A model generated the notes under the pieces. That model worked only from the letters and a program-made list of their open reading frames with translations. It did not search any database and had not been told where the DNA came from. The translations under genes were made by a program, and so were the position numbers. Source: Pedobacter frigiditerrae (lineage in GTDB: Bacteria > Bacteroidota > Bacteroidia > Sphingobacteriales > Sphingobacteriaceae). From it: a DNA stretch of 64,000 nucleotides. Shown here piece by piece: positions 42,407 to 51,138 of the stretch (the stretch's first letter is position 1; every line of letters begins with the position of its first letter). Where the stretch lies: positions 434,001 through 498,000 of the forward strand of contig NZ_JAVTSS010000002.1 in the NCBI RefSeq assembly GCF_032678705.1, written 5' to 3'.

Positions 42407-43759
42407 TTATCGCCCTGCCCTCGGTATAATTACCAAACTTTCGTGCCCATTCTCATCTACAGATTGCACACCGAAATAATAATTATCTTTTGAGTAGGCT
42501 AACGTTGCTGCGTTTTCTTTCACGAAAAATTTCTTCTCCCAATATGGACTTGTTGTTTCACGCATCAACACATAATAGCCTGCTGGCGTTTTGCCTTTTG
42601 GTGCATCCCATTTTAAAGCAGTTTTATTGGTTAAGCCAGCGGTAAGTACCACCACATTTTCAGGTTCTTGAGCCGATAATGCTAAATTAGACATCACCGA
42701 AAGGTTCATTCTGGTTACCTTTTGCAGGTAGTTATAATCTACATATTCTGGCAAATCGCCAAACTTAAAACCATTTTCTGTCCTCACATCTTGATGTTGT
42801 CTATTAAAATCTTCATTCATCTCGGTAATCCGTACTGCGGCAAAACCTTGTTGAGAAAATGGTGTATGATCTCCTCCACGTAAAAAGCGGTCTCTTCTAT
42901 AAATCAGTTTTACTTCTAATTGGTCCACATATCGCTCTGCAACCTCTTTAATGTATCTTGCAGCTTGTCTCGCTTTTCCATCGTTATCGGTTCCAGCCGA
43001 TTGTCTTGCTGCCACTTGTGCTGGTGTTTCTAAAGGCGACACTCCTTCACTAAATACACGTACACTTTTATTGTCCTTAATGTCGGTTTCCATTCCGTAA
43101 GAATTTCCAACTATGTCATTGTTCATCAACAAGTGAACATTCCAACCTTCTTCCTTTGCTCTTTTGGCCAGATTTGTGGCACCATATAGACCTTGCTCCT
43201 CTCCCACCATCGCCACAAAAACTAAAGTACAATTGAATTTTTGTTTGCTCATTATCCTACACATTTCCATAACCGCAGCAACACCAGAGGCATCATCATT
43301 TGCGCCAGGGGCGAAATCTTTAATATTCATCACGTCAGTGACACGTGAATCATAATGTCCAGAGACCATTAACATCCTTTTATCATTCGGGTCGGTACCT
43401 GGCAAAATGGCTACTACATTTTTAAGTACAACAGGTGCAGTTATCCTTCTACCATCTGCAGGTTGAGTAAAAGTATCATAAGAAACTTGAAGTCTATTTC
43501 CTCCAGCGACACCATATTTTTCAAACTCACTTTTAATCCAGGTTCTGGCAGCGCCGATACCTGTGGTTTTACTCAAAGTGTCGCTTAAAGTATGACGAGT
43601 TTGAAAAGAAACTAACTTTTTAATTACTGATTCTAAATTTGAAGCCGAAACTTCATTAACTAACGTACTTATGGCTGGGTCTCGACTAATGGTTTGCTGA
43701 GCAAAAAGCTTTCCAGAAGCTAAAAGGATAAAAAACGCAGTGATTCTAAAATATTTCAT
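42407..43759 (-). CDS. M28-family metallopeptidase, secreted (copy 1)
   Basis: The protein has 450 residues from the ATG at 43759 (signal peptide MKYFRITAFFILLASGKLFA); 15 extra residues upstream in frame are less likely. Zinc ligands of the M28 family are visible: His135/Asp137 in VSGHYDSRV, Asp155 in PGANDDASG, Glu187/Glu188 in VGEEQGLYG, Asp215 in MNNDIVGNS and His in FNRQHQDVRTENG. The C-terminal region (about 360-450; TALKWDAPKGKTPAGYYVL) looks like a fibronectin-type-III fold. It is an aminopeptidase-like enzyme, expected in the periplasm or outside the cell. It is divergent from the second M28 gene. Confidence 0.88.
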   Translation of the reverse strand: MKYFRITAFFILLASGKLFAQQTISRDPAISTLVNEVSASNLESVIKKLVSFQTRHTLSDTLSKTTGIGAARTWIKSEFEKYGVAGGNRLQVSYDTFTQPADGRRITAPVVLKNVVAILPGTDPNDKRMLMVSGHYDSRVTDVMNIKDFAPGANDDASGVAAVMEMCRIMSKQKFNCTLVFVAMVGEEQGLYGATNLAKRAKEEGWNVHLLMNNDIVGNSYGMETDIKDNKSVRVFSEGVSPLETPAQVAARQSAGTDNDGKARQAARYIKEVAERYVDQLEVKLIYRRDRFLRGGDHTPFSQQGFAAVRITEMNEDFNRQHQDVRTENGFKFGDLPEYVDYNYLQKVTRMNLSVMSNLALSAQEPENVVVLTAGLTNKTALKWDAPKGKTPAGYYVLMRETTSPYWEKKFFVKENAATLAYSKDNYYFGVQSVDENGHESLVIIPRAGR

Positions 43760-43965
43760 GCTAATCATAATAGGGCGTGTAAAAATCTGAATAGAAAGGT
43801 ACAATTATTTATGATTAACTGTAAATTGACCAACAATAATGATACTTAAAATCGCTTAACAACTATTTAAAACTATAATTATGATGAAACCATCTAGCGC
43901 ATACAAATATCAAACAACATAGATGCGATAGATAGCTTCATCTCAACTAAAAAACAACTTAAATT

Positions 43966-45552
43966 ATGATGAAAAAAATTACTTTTAGCGCATTGGCTTT
44001 AGGCTTATGCTTTTCTGCATTTGCGCAAGAGCCAGTAAACTCGGCCGCTGTTGCAAAAATTAGAACAGAAGGACTGGATAAATCTAAAGCATCTGAAATT
44101 GCTTACCAGATTACTGATGTTGCAGGACCACGTTTATCTAACTCACCGGGCTTAAAAAGAGCACAAGACTGGGCGGTTAAATATTTCAATGAAATGGGCT
44201 TAAAGAATGTTCATTTAGAGGCTTGGGGCGATTTTGGTAAAGGATGGCAAGTTGATAAGTATTATGCTGCTACAACCAAACCTTTCTATCGTCCAATTAT
44301 AGCTTCTCCAAAAGCTTGGACGCCAAGTACAAATGGCCCAATTAAATCTGAGGTAATTTTAATTAAAGCTGATACAATAACTGATTTAGCCAAATATAAA
44401 GGCAAGTTAAAAGGTAAAATTGTAATGATTGAATCTGCATTGGTACAACCTCTAAAGAATACCTATAAAGCAGATGCCGTTCGTTATACAGAGGAAGATT
44501 TAGAGAAGATGGCTGCTGCTACTCCTCCAGCTGCTGGCGGTGGTGGCCAAGGAAATCGTCAAGGTGCTCCAGGTGCAGGTAACAACCAAAGAGCGATGAT
44601 GATGAGAATGATGGGTATGAGAGCTGCAATTGATAGCGTATTATTAGCAGAAGGAATTGGATTAAAATTAACTTATGCTCGTGGAAGTCACGGTACTTTC
44701 TTTACTAGCAATGGTGCTTCTTATAAATTAGATGCTAAAGCAGTAAATCCAGAATTAGAAGTTAGCAGCGAAGATTACTTACACATTTTACGTTTATTAC
44801 GTGGTGGCGAAAAAGTGGAGATAGAAGCTGAAGTTAAAACTTCATTTTATGATAAAGACCCAAAAGGATATAATGTAATTGGAGAAATCCCTGGTACAGA
44901 CCCTAAACTAAAAGACGAAGTTGTAATGTTAGGTGGCCACTACGATTCATGGCATTCAGGTACAGGCGCAACTGATAATGGTGCAGGATCAGCGGTTATG
45001 ATTGAAGCAATGCGTATTTTAAAAGCTATCGACTTTAAACCAAAACGTACCATTCGTATTGCTTTGTGGAGTTCTGAAGAGCAAGGTTTATTCGGATCAA
45101 GAGGTTATGTAAAACAACATTTTGCAGATCCGGCTGACATGAAAGCTAAACCTGAGCACGAAAAATTATCTGCTTATTACAACTTAGATAATGGAACAGG
45201 AACAATTAGAGGTGTTTATTTGCAAGGAAATGCTGCAGTAAAAGACATTTTTCAAGCTTGGTTAACTCCATTCGCAGATTTAGGCGCTAAAACAATTACC
45301 ATTAGCAATACTGGCGGTACTGATCACCAAGCTTATGATGGTGTTGGCTTGCCTGGCTTCCAGTTTATTCAAGACCCAATGGATTATAACACTCGTACTC
45401 ACCACTCTAACATGGATACATTTGATCGTTTAGATGTTGAGGACTTAAAAAAATCTGCAACTATTGTAGCTTCTTTTGTTTACCATACTTCAGAAAGAGC
45501 TGAGAAATTGCCTCGTAAAGCAATGCCTACTCCAGCGCCTGCAAGACCATAA
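43966..45552 (+). CDS. M28-family metallopeptidase with PA-like insert, secreted (copy 2)
   Basis: This 528-residue protein has a signal peptide (about 1-20, cleavage near AFAQEP). The N-terminal helical region (about 24-100) is followed by a PA-like domain (about 110-270) with a low-complexity Gly/Pro/Met insertion (about 186-218; AGGGGQGNRQGAPGAG). The catalytic part has GGHYDSWHSGTGATDNG (His325, Asp337), WSSEEQGLFG (Glu371/Glu372), YNLDNGTG (Asp408) and HHSNMDTFDRL near the end. These fit the two-zinc site. An aminopeptidase or carboxypeptidase role is likely. A strong bidirectional terminator follows at 45571. Confidence 0.9.
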   Translation: MMKKITFSALALGLCFSAFAQEPVNSAAVAKIRTEGLDKSKASEIAYQITDVAGPRLSNSPGLKRAQDWAVKYFNEMGLKNVHLEAWGDFGKGWQVDKYYAATTKPFYRPIIASPKAWTPSTNGPIKSEVILIKADTITDLAKYKGKLKGKIVMIESALVQPLKNTYKADAVRYTEEDLEKMAAATPPAAGGGGQGNRQGAPGAGNNQRAMMMRMMGMRAAIDSVLLAEGIGLKLTYARGSHGTFFTSNGASYKLDAKAVNPELEVSSEDYLHILRLLRGGEKVEIEAEVKTSFYDKDPKGYNVIGEIPGTDPKLKDEVVMLGGHYDSWHSGTGATDNGAGSAVMIEAMRILKAIDFKPKRTIRIALWSSEEQGLFGSRGYVKQHFADPADMKAKPEHEKLSAYYNLDNGTGTIRGVYLQGNAAVKDIFQAWLTPFADLGAKTITISNTGGTDHQAYDGVGLPGFQFIQDPMDYNTRTHHSNMDTFDRLDVEDLKKSATIVASFVYHTSERAEKLPRKAMPTPAPARP

Positions 45553-45570
45553 TTATATAAAACTACATAC

Positions 45571-45610
45571 AAAGAAAGCCTCCAGACAAAAATCTGGAGG
45601 CTTTCTTTTT
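45571..45610. terminator. Bidirectional terminator between the peptidase and the LuxR gene
   Basis: A perfect 16-bp stem (45571-45586 and 45593-45608) with a CAAAAA loop is flanked by an A-run upstream and T-run downstream, so it can act on both strands. Its right end touches the stop of the minus-strand LuxR gene at 45609. Confidence 0.9.
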
Positions 45611-45833
45611 AGAACGTAAACACCTGCTCCTTAAAAGCCCAAACTACTAATTGATGTGAATTTTTAAAGCCCAATTTCTTTACCATATTTCTGCGATGTG
45701 TGTTAACGGTTAGCTCACTGATAAATAGCCGATCGCTAATCTCCTTACTATTGTTCCCCATACATACCAAATGCAAGATTTCTAACTCCCGTTGGCTAAT
45801 TTGTTTCGCTTCGTAAGATATTTCTAAGGTCAT
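45609..45833 (-). CDS. Stand-alone LuxR-type helix-turn-helix protein
   Basis: This 74-residue protein consists almost only of a GerE/LuxR DNA-binding domain: SQRELEILHLVCMGNNSKEI, then ISELTVNTHRRNMVKKLGFK. No receiver or sensory domain precedes it, and no start codon that would add one is in frame nearby. It has the recognition-helix residues expected of a DNA binder. It may be an orphan regulator or a remnant of a NarL-type response regulator. The gene directly abuts the strong terminator. Confidence 0.8.
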   Translation of the reverse strand: MTLEISYEAKQISQRELEILHLVCMGNNSKEISDRLFISELTVNTHRRNMVKKLGFKNSHQLVVWAFKEQVFTF

Positions 45834-45967
45834 AATAAATTTTCTTAAACTTTATAAGCACCTATAATGCCTTATTTTTAGTGGGTTTTTATTCTTCAGA
45901 AACAATGGTTCCTTTATTTACTAGTTTTTGTATGCAAAAGCGACTACCTTATTAATCGGTTGATATT

Positions 45968-46264
45968 TTAGAAAGCATTGCAATCAATGCTTTTCCATTG
46001 TTGTGTTAATTGAGCAATCTGTGATTTTGTTGCCGCGTCACATTTTTCAAATTTCTTAATTAGATCTAAAGATGACTGTTTTAAAACATTGCAGTTACCT
46101 TTTGTTGGGCTATTTGCAAACTTCATAGCTGTGTTATAATAGGCGTTCGATTCTGCATCGCTAAAAGTGCAGGCCGAAGATGTTACATCTTCTTCAGGTT
46201 TACATTTAGTGAATACAATTATTGCACAAAATAGAATTGCAATTTTGAGAGCGTAATTTTTCAT
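45968..46264 (-). CDS. Small secreted Cys-containing protein, possibly a lipoprotein
   Basis: This 98-residue protein has an N-terminal signal (MKNYALKIAILFCAIIVFTK) followed by Cys at about residue 21 in VFTKCKPEE; the sequence before Cys is a poor lipobox match, so lipidation is uncertain. The mature part has four more cysteines (positions about 32, 58, 74 and 95), possibly disulfides, and a helical look (SLDLIKKFEKCDAATKSQI). I know of no family. A TAAATTTG box lies at 46324-46331. Confidence 0.65.
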   Translation of the reverse strand: MKNYALKIAILFCAIIVFTKCKPEEDVTSSACTFSDAESNAYYNTAMKFANSPTKGNCNVLKQSSLDLIKKFEKCDAATKSQIAQLTQQWKSIDCNAF

Positions 46265-46323
46265 AATTTTTAATTTAATGATTGTTTTTTAGGGTGATTT
46301 AATGTTTAAACTTTTAATACAAT

Positions 46324-46331
46324 CAAATTTA
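46324..46331 (-). promoter_or_regulatory. Possible -7 box (TAAATTTG) for the small secreted protein
   Basis: TAAATTTG on the minus strand matches TAnnTTTG, 59 bases upstream of the ATG at 46264. The distance leaves room for a leader. Low certainty in AT-rich DNA. Confidence 0.3.
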
Positions 46332-46481
46332 GCTTGGTATTTTTTCGAATTTAAACGCCTAATCGCCCTATTTAACAGGGTATTTTTACGGTAGCACAAA
46401 AGATCATTTTACGCTTGCTAATTCACTAGTAATTAATGACTTTTAGTAAAAATTAAACGCAAACAATCTAAATTTAAAATT

Positions 46482-47024
46482 ATGTTAGTACAACTAGATG
46501 AAAAAAGCAAAGACAGAGGGGCAATTAAGAAAAAAGACATTAAGAAAATGGTAAAATACCATAGAGGAGGTGTGGCATTAAGCAAAAAGTTGAAATATGC
46601 TCATTTTAGATTGGAGGATATTTTGGATTTATTTGTAAAAAATGGAGTATTACACAGTAAAATTATTGACCTTTTAGAAAATGATCTAGATGTGCAGCAA
46701 CATAATAAAGATTATGGAGTAAAGATTTACTTAGGAAAACATAAAGAATTAAAAACTTGTCCTCCTAATGGAAGATTAAAACCAGAGGAATATCTAAAAA
46801 AGACTACAACCATAATTTGCAATACAGATCTTGCAAATAGCGCTATTTCATCAGTAAATTTTAAAGGATTTAAAGATATGTTAGAAGACCACAAATGCCT
46901 CTTAATAGCGTCTGCAAGGCCGAAAAGCCCAACAGACCCAGGCGATGGCCTTGATCAAGCAGAAATTTGTCCGCCTTTTCCAAACAATGATGAGGAAATT
47001 TATGATATCGGAAGTGATTCCTAA
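46482..47024 (+). CDS. Unknown protein, first gene of a membrane-sensor operon
   Basis: This 180-residue soluble protein has a lysine-rich N-terminal third (KDRGAIKKKDIKKMVKYHRG), three cysteines in the middle or C-terminal part and an acidic, Pro-rich end (PPFPNNDEEIYDIGSDS). No signal peptide or membrane segment is seen. It precedes the multi-pass membrane protein by 11 bases and probably shares the transcript with it, the kinase and the regulator. I do not recognise a family; a regulated effector or adaptor is possible but unproven. Confidence 0.7.
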   Translation: MLVQLDEKSKDRGAIKKKDIKKMVKYHRGGVALSKKLKYAHFRLEDILDLFVKNGVLHSKIIDLLENDLDVQQHNKDYGVKIYLGKHKELKTCPPNGRLKPEEYLKKTTTIICNTDLANSAISSVNFKGFKDMLEDHKCLLIASARPKSPTDPGDGLDQAEICPPFPNNDEEIYDIGSDS

Positions 47025-47035
47025 TCGATAATTTA

Positions 47036-47695
47036 ATGTGGTTAACTAAATTCCCCTTTTCATTAATAGTAGAATGGATGTGTTTAATCGCATCCATTCT
47101 ATTTCTTAGAAATACTTACAGCAAATACTGGAGATATTTTATTCCATATCTTGCTATTACAGTCATTATTGAAAGCTATAGCTTCTTTGTTAATAGATAT
47201 TTATTTTTAAATGTGGATACTCAATGGCTTTATAATGTTTTCTTATTAATTTATACGGTATTTCATATTTATATTTTTTATAAAATAATAGACATTCCGT
47301 ATGTAAAGAATATTTGCATAATTTGTCTACTTCTCATACTAGGATTCTACAGTTGGGATTTTTATAATATAGGTTTTATGAAATATTTTTCTACAACTAA
47401 TACTATATTTAGTGGGGCTCTTATTCTATTATCAATATTATATTATTACAGTTTATTTAAACAAGAAGAGGCAAAAGATATTTTAAGCGAACCTGCTTTT
47501 TGGTTTGTTTCAGGCTGCCTAATTTTCTATGTAACAAGTAGTGTGGCAAACGCCTTTTTTAAAGAAATTGTAGAATACAGCAAGCAAATTAAATTTCCTT
47601 TAAGGTATGTTATCATGAATTTTTTAAATATTATGATGTACGGATGTTGGATTAAATCATTTATATGTCTTCACAAAACTCAAGCCTCTTCATAG
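47036..47695 (+). CDS. Multi-pass membrane protein paired with a NarL-type kinase
   Basis: This 219-residue protein is almost entirely hydrophobic, with seven predicted helices (about 8-26, 34-52, 65-83, 92-110, 122-139, 152-172, 188-207) and short loops. It carries no catalytic motif. Its end overlaps the kinase gene by 31 bases. The layout suggests a separately encoded membrane receptor whose signal passes to the short-anchored kinase next to it. This is an inference from position and is unproven. Confidence 0.75.
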   Translation: MWLTKFPFSLIVEWMCLIASILFLRNTYSKYWRYFIPYLAITVIIESYSFFVNRYLFLNVDTQWLYNVFLLIYTVFHIYIFYKIIDIPYVKNICIICLLLILGFYSWDFYNIGFMKYFSTTNTIFSGALILLSILYYYSLFKQEEAKDILSEPAFWFVSGCLIFYVTSSVANAFFKEIVEYSKQIKFPLRYVIMNFLNIMMYGCWIKSFICLHKTQASS

Positions 47696-48456
47696 CATTC
47701 ATTTTAATTACACTCATTTTTTTTATTGTAGCGCTGGGGCTCATTTTTCTTGTAGTTATTTACAATCAACGTAGAAAAAAGCATTTAATTGAGAAACAAA
47801 TGATGAAGCACCAATTCGAATCAGAACTTCTCAAAACTCAAATTGAAGTGCAAGAGCAGACTATGCAAACTATCGCATCGGATCTTCATGACAATATTGG
47901 ACAATTACTTAGTTTAACAGCACTTACATTAAATTCAATTAATTTAAACGAACCACAGCGCCTTGAAAAGAAAGTCGCAGAATCTTTAAATCTAGTTAAT
48001 AGCTCTATAAAGGAATTAAGAGGTTTAGCAAAGCTGATGCACGGAGAACTTATTGTACAGACTGGTTTAGGAAATGTCATTAAACACGAGCTAGATCGTT
48101 TAAAGAAACTAGGCAACTACGAGTTAAAGGTTAAAAATGAACTCATTAATATTGAAATTCACTCTCAAAACAAGGATCTTATTATTTTACGTCTGCTTCA
48201 AGAAATCATCAATAATATTATAAAACATTCAAAAGCCACACGGTTAGAATTTAATATTTATATGATCAGTGAAAAAATATTTTTAAAAATACAAGATAAC
48301 GGGGTTGGTTTTGATATCGAAAACGTGAAAATGAAGAAATCTGGCATGGGGTTAAATTCTATTTTTAAGAGAGTAGCTTTAATCAATGGCGAAATTTTGA
48401 TAACCTCATCGCCTACAAGTGGAACATTAATAGCTATAGACATACCCTATCCATAA
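47665..48456 (+). CDS. Sensor histidine kinase, NarL/DegS type (HisKA_3)
   Basis: This 263-residue protein has one membrane anchor (about 9-33) then the dimerisation helix with phospho-acceptor His75 in SDLHDNIGQLLSLTALTL. The ATPase domain has EIINNIIKHSKATRLEF (N-box), DNGVGFD and SGMGLNSIFKRVALINGEI. There is almost no extracytoplasmic part, so sensing probably comes from the overlapping membrane protein gene. It is followed after four bases by its cognate regulator. Cytoplasmic membrane location. Confidence 0.9.
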   Translation: MSSQNSSLFIAFILITLIFFIVALGLIFLVVIYNQRRKKHLIEKQMMKHQFESELLKTQIEVQEQTMQTIASDLHDNIGQLLSLTALTLNSINLNEPQRLEKKVAESLNLVNSSIKELRGLAKLMHGELIVQTGLGNVIKHELDRLKKLGNYELKVKNELINIEIHSQNKDLIILRLLQEIINNIIKHSKATRLEFNIYMISEKIFLKIQDNGVGFDIENVKMKKSGMGLNSIFKRVALINGEILITSSPTSGTLIAIDIPYP

Positions 48457-48460
48457 AACC

Positions 48461-49102
48461 ATGGAAAATGAAATTATAAACATTGCCATTGTTGATGACC
48501 ATACATTATTTCGTTCTGGTTTAGCTAGCCTTTTATCAGAATACAATGAAATTAGTGTTGTTTTTGAGGCAACTAATGGAGTTGATCTTCAAGAAAAAAT
48601 CATAAACTATCCAAATACCCAACTCGTATTAATGGATATCAATATGCCAATCATGGATGGGTATACCACTACAAAATGGCTTAAAGATACGCTACCTCAT
48701 ATTCATATATTAGCATTGAGTATGTTCGAAGATGAAAAGGCTATTATCGGAATGTTGAAAGCTGGAGCAGGTGGTTACATGCTAAAAGAGTCCAAGCCTT
48801 CAGAGCTTTTAACTGCAATAAAAACCACCATAGAAAAAAGCTTTTATATTAATGATTTGGTCTCAGGCAGGCTTTTAGTCTCTTTAAAACACGACCATAA
48901 CAAACCAATCTTTTCCGAAAAGGAATTAATATTCTTGCAGTTTTGCAGTACAGAATTAACCTATAAAGAAATTGCATCAGAAATGAATATTAGTCCACGA
49001 ACTGTAGATAATTACCGCGAATCTCTTTTTGCCAAATTAAATATAAAATCAAGAACTGGTTTGGTAGTTTATGGCATTAAAAATAATATGATTGTGATTT
49101 AG
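48461..49102 (+). CDS. NarL/FixJ-family response regulator
   Basis: This 213-residue protein has a receiver domain with Asp12/Asp13, phospho-acceptor Asp59 in LVLMDINMPIMDG, Ser87 and Lys109 in YMLKES. The C-terminal LuxR-type HTH (about 148-208; FSEKELIFLQFCSTELTYKE, then MNISPRTVDNYRE) binds DNA. It starts four bases after the kinase gene, so the two form a cognate pair. The targets are unknown; auto-control of the operon is plausible. Confidence 0.92.
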   Translation: MENEIINIAIVDDHTLFRSGLASLLSEYNEISVVFEATNGVDLQEKIINYPNTQLVLMDINMPIMDGYTTTKWLKDTLPHIHILALSMFEDEKAIIGMLKAGAGGYMLKESKPSELLTAIKTTIEKSFYINDLVSGRLLVSLKHDHNKPIFSEKELIFLQFCSTELTYKEIASEMNISPRTVDNYRESLFAKLNIKSRTGLVVYGIKNNMIVI

Positions 49103-49438
49103 ATTATAATCCTTTAACTAATCCCTTTATTATAGCAATACGTTTCTACGACTATAATTTTCGTATATTAGTTTATCAAAAGGATATGTCTTTTATCCAA
49201 CGTTTAGCCTCAGCATCAAATCCATCAGAATCCAAGTCCACATCAAGTGCACCTCAATTCCGCGTCAAGTCTACCTCTTCTTCGACCCTCATTCGTCCCT
49301 TCTCTTAGCTTCCTCCTATATTCCTTTGTTAAAATGCAAAGTTTAAGGAACGAGACATGCAGGATACACGACTAAGGGATATTAGTGCGACTACAGGAGA
49401 AAGGTTAGAGGATTAAAAAGTGGCAATTAGTGTGCTGA
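49103..49438. other. Intergenic region (336 bp) between converging genes, no gene seen
   Basis: I see no supported coding frame. The middle (about 49230-49320) is pyrimidine-rich. A weak GGATA/TATCC hairpin occurs near 49181. No repeat family of the window is recognisable here. Confidence 0.5.
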
Positions 49439-50839
49439 TTACAATTCAAACTCCTGATGCCTATCTGGAATTTCTACATTAACAAATCCCTTGGCAATCA
49501 GTTTTTCTTTAAACACCTGTTGCACATCATATTCTCCGTGTACCAAAAACACCTTTTTAACCTTGCTTGCATCCTGGCAAGACATAAATTTCAATAAATC
49601 TTCATAATCACCATGTGCACTCATAGATTGAATAGATTGCACTTCTGCTACAACTTGATATTGTTCTCCATAAATACTTACCTCTTTTTCGCCATTTTTT
49701 AATCGACCACCCAAAGATCTTGGTTCACAATAGCCCACCATTAAAATAGTATTTTTGCTATCGCTGATGTTATTTTTAATGTGATGCTTTACCCTCCCAG
49801 CTTCGGCCATGCCAGATGCCGATATGATAATACAAGGTTCGGGTTTATTGTTTAAAGCTTTAGACTCGTTGGCATCTTCTATGTAATGCAATCCATTAAA
49901 ATCAAATGGATTATCATCTATTTTTAAAATATCTAAAACTTCATCATTATATCCTTCTGCATGTTCTTCTATTATTTTGGTGGCTTTGGCCGACAATGGA
50001 CTATCAACATAAACTTTTATAGCTGGCAATTTACCTTCTAAATCTAGGTTATTTAAGATGTACAGCAATTCTTGTGTTCTGCCAACACTAAACGCAGGTA
50101 TAATTACTTTGCCTTTTTTCTCTACGCACGTTTTTAAAATTGCTTGCAAAAAAGCTTCTTCTGTTGGTTGCGCATCCTTATGTAAGCGATCTCCATAGGT
50201 AGATTCTAACAAAATATAATCTGCTTGAGGAAACTCTTGAGGAGATTTTAAAAGTAAATCGCCATACTGACCAACATCACCACTAAAACATAACTGTGTT
50301 GTTTTTCCATCCTCAACAATTGTTAAATTAACAGATGCACTACCAATAATATGGCCAGCATCTATAAACTCTAAGGTAACTTCATCAGTTACCCTTGTTG
50401 GATTTTGATATTCAACCGCCACGAAATATTCCATAGCAGTTAAAACATCTTCCTCTTCATATAAAGCCTTTTCTAAAGGTAAACCTCTTTGTTGTCTTTT
50501 CTTATTTTCATATTTCAAATCGCCAGCCTGAATTTTAGCAGAATCAAGCAATAAAATCTTGCTTAACTCTTTTGTAGCTTGGGTTCCAAAAATTACACCT
50601 CTAAAACCTTGTGAAATTAGTCGAGGAATTAAGCCGCTATGATCTATATGTGCATGAGAAAGAATTAAGAAATTTACCTCAGCAGCATTAAAACCAAACT
50701 CATTATTTAATTCATCTGTTTCTTGCCCCATTCCCTGAAACATGCCGCAGTCTAATAATATTTTAGTTCCGTTGTTTAATGTAATTAAGTGCTTGCTTCC
50801 TGTAACGTTACGGGCAGCGCCATGAAAGGCAATCTTCAT
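49439..50839 (-). CDS. Beta-CASP metallo-beta-lactamase-fold hydrolase (RNA-processing type)
   Basis: This 466-residue protein has the metal motif HAHIDHSG (His62, His64, Asp66, His67), later ligands in FIDAGHIIGSAS and FSGDVGQYGD, a beta-CASP region (about 200-400; SASGMAEAGRVKHH) and the terminal LVHGEYDVQQVF. This is the CPSF/RNase-J-like architecture, likely an RNA nuclease in the cytoplasm. The start at 50839 (MKIAFHGAARNVTG) is supported because the first dozen codons are duplicated, decayed, at 50943-50969. Confidence 0.9.
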   Translation of the reverse strand: MKIAFHGAARNVTGSKHLITLNNGTKILLDCGMFQGMGQETDELNNEFGFNAAEVNFLILSHAHIDHSGLIPRLISQGFRGVIFGTQATKELSKILLLDSAKIQAGDLKYENKKRQQRGLPLEKALYEEEDVLTAMEYFVAVEYQNPTRVTDEVTLEFIDAGHIIGSASVNLTIVEDGKTTQLCFSGDVGQYGDLLLKSPQEFPQADYILLESTYGDRLHKDAQPTEEAFLQAILKTCVEKKGKVIIPAFSVGRTQELLYILNNLDLEGKLPAIKVYVDSPLSAKATKIIEEHAEGYNDEVLDILKIDDNPFDFNGLHYIEDANESKALNNKPEPCIIISASGMAEAGRVKHHIKNNISDSKNTILMVGYCEPRSLGGRLKNGEKEVSIYGEQYQVVAEVQSIQSMSAHGDYEDLLKFMSCQDASKVKKVFLVHGEYDVQQVFKEKLIAKGFVNVEIPDRHQEFEL

Positions 50840-50927
50840 ATATATTTGGTTTATTTTTAATATTTAAGAAAAAATTGATAAAACATTTTGCAAACTAAAA
50901 TATTAGTTATAAGTTTAGGTAATTAAA
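50805..50927. repeat. Tandem duplication, left copy (5' end and upstream region of the MBL gene)
   Basis: This segment covers the first codons of the beta-CASP gene plus its upstream DNA. A diverged second copy lies about 138 bp to the right (50943-51063), with the same word order: CCATGAAAG, TTTATTTTT, TTGATAAAA, AATATTAGTT and AAGTTTA. The offset is constant to within a base or two, so this was one duplication event. Confidence 0.7.
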
Positions 50928-50942
50928 TGTTTGCCTCCCTAA

Positions 50943-51063
50943 ACAATATGGGCGGCTCCATGAAAGACAATTCAAATATGTTTTTTGTTTATTTTTTAAT
51001 ATTAAGAAAATAATTGATAAAAAGCTTTGTAAACTATAATATTAGTTTTAAGTTTATGTAAAA
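50943..51063. repeat. Tandem duplication, right copy (decayed)
   Basis: On the minus strand it still reads ATTGTCTTTCATGGAGCCGC, which in the original frame gives I-V-F-H-G-A-A, but the ATG has been lost and a stop follows. It is a non-coding remnant and may still carry promoter elements of the beta-CASP gene. It lies 76 bases before the BlaI-type gene. Confidence 0.65.
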
Positions 51064-51138
51064 ATAATGAACATTTTAAAAATTTATCAATTATTATTAT
51101 CTCTAACGCTCACAATATATACATAAACAACAATTATC

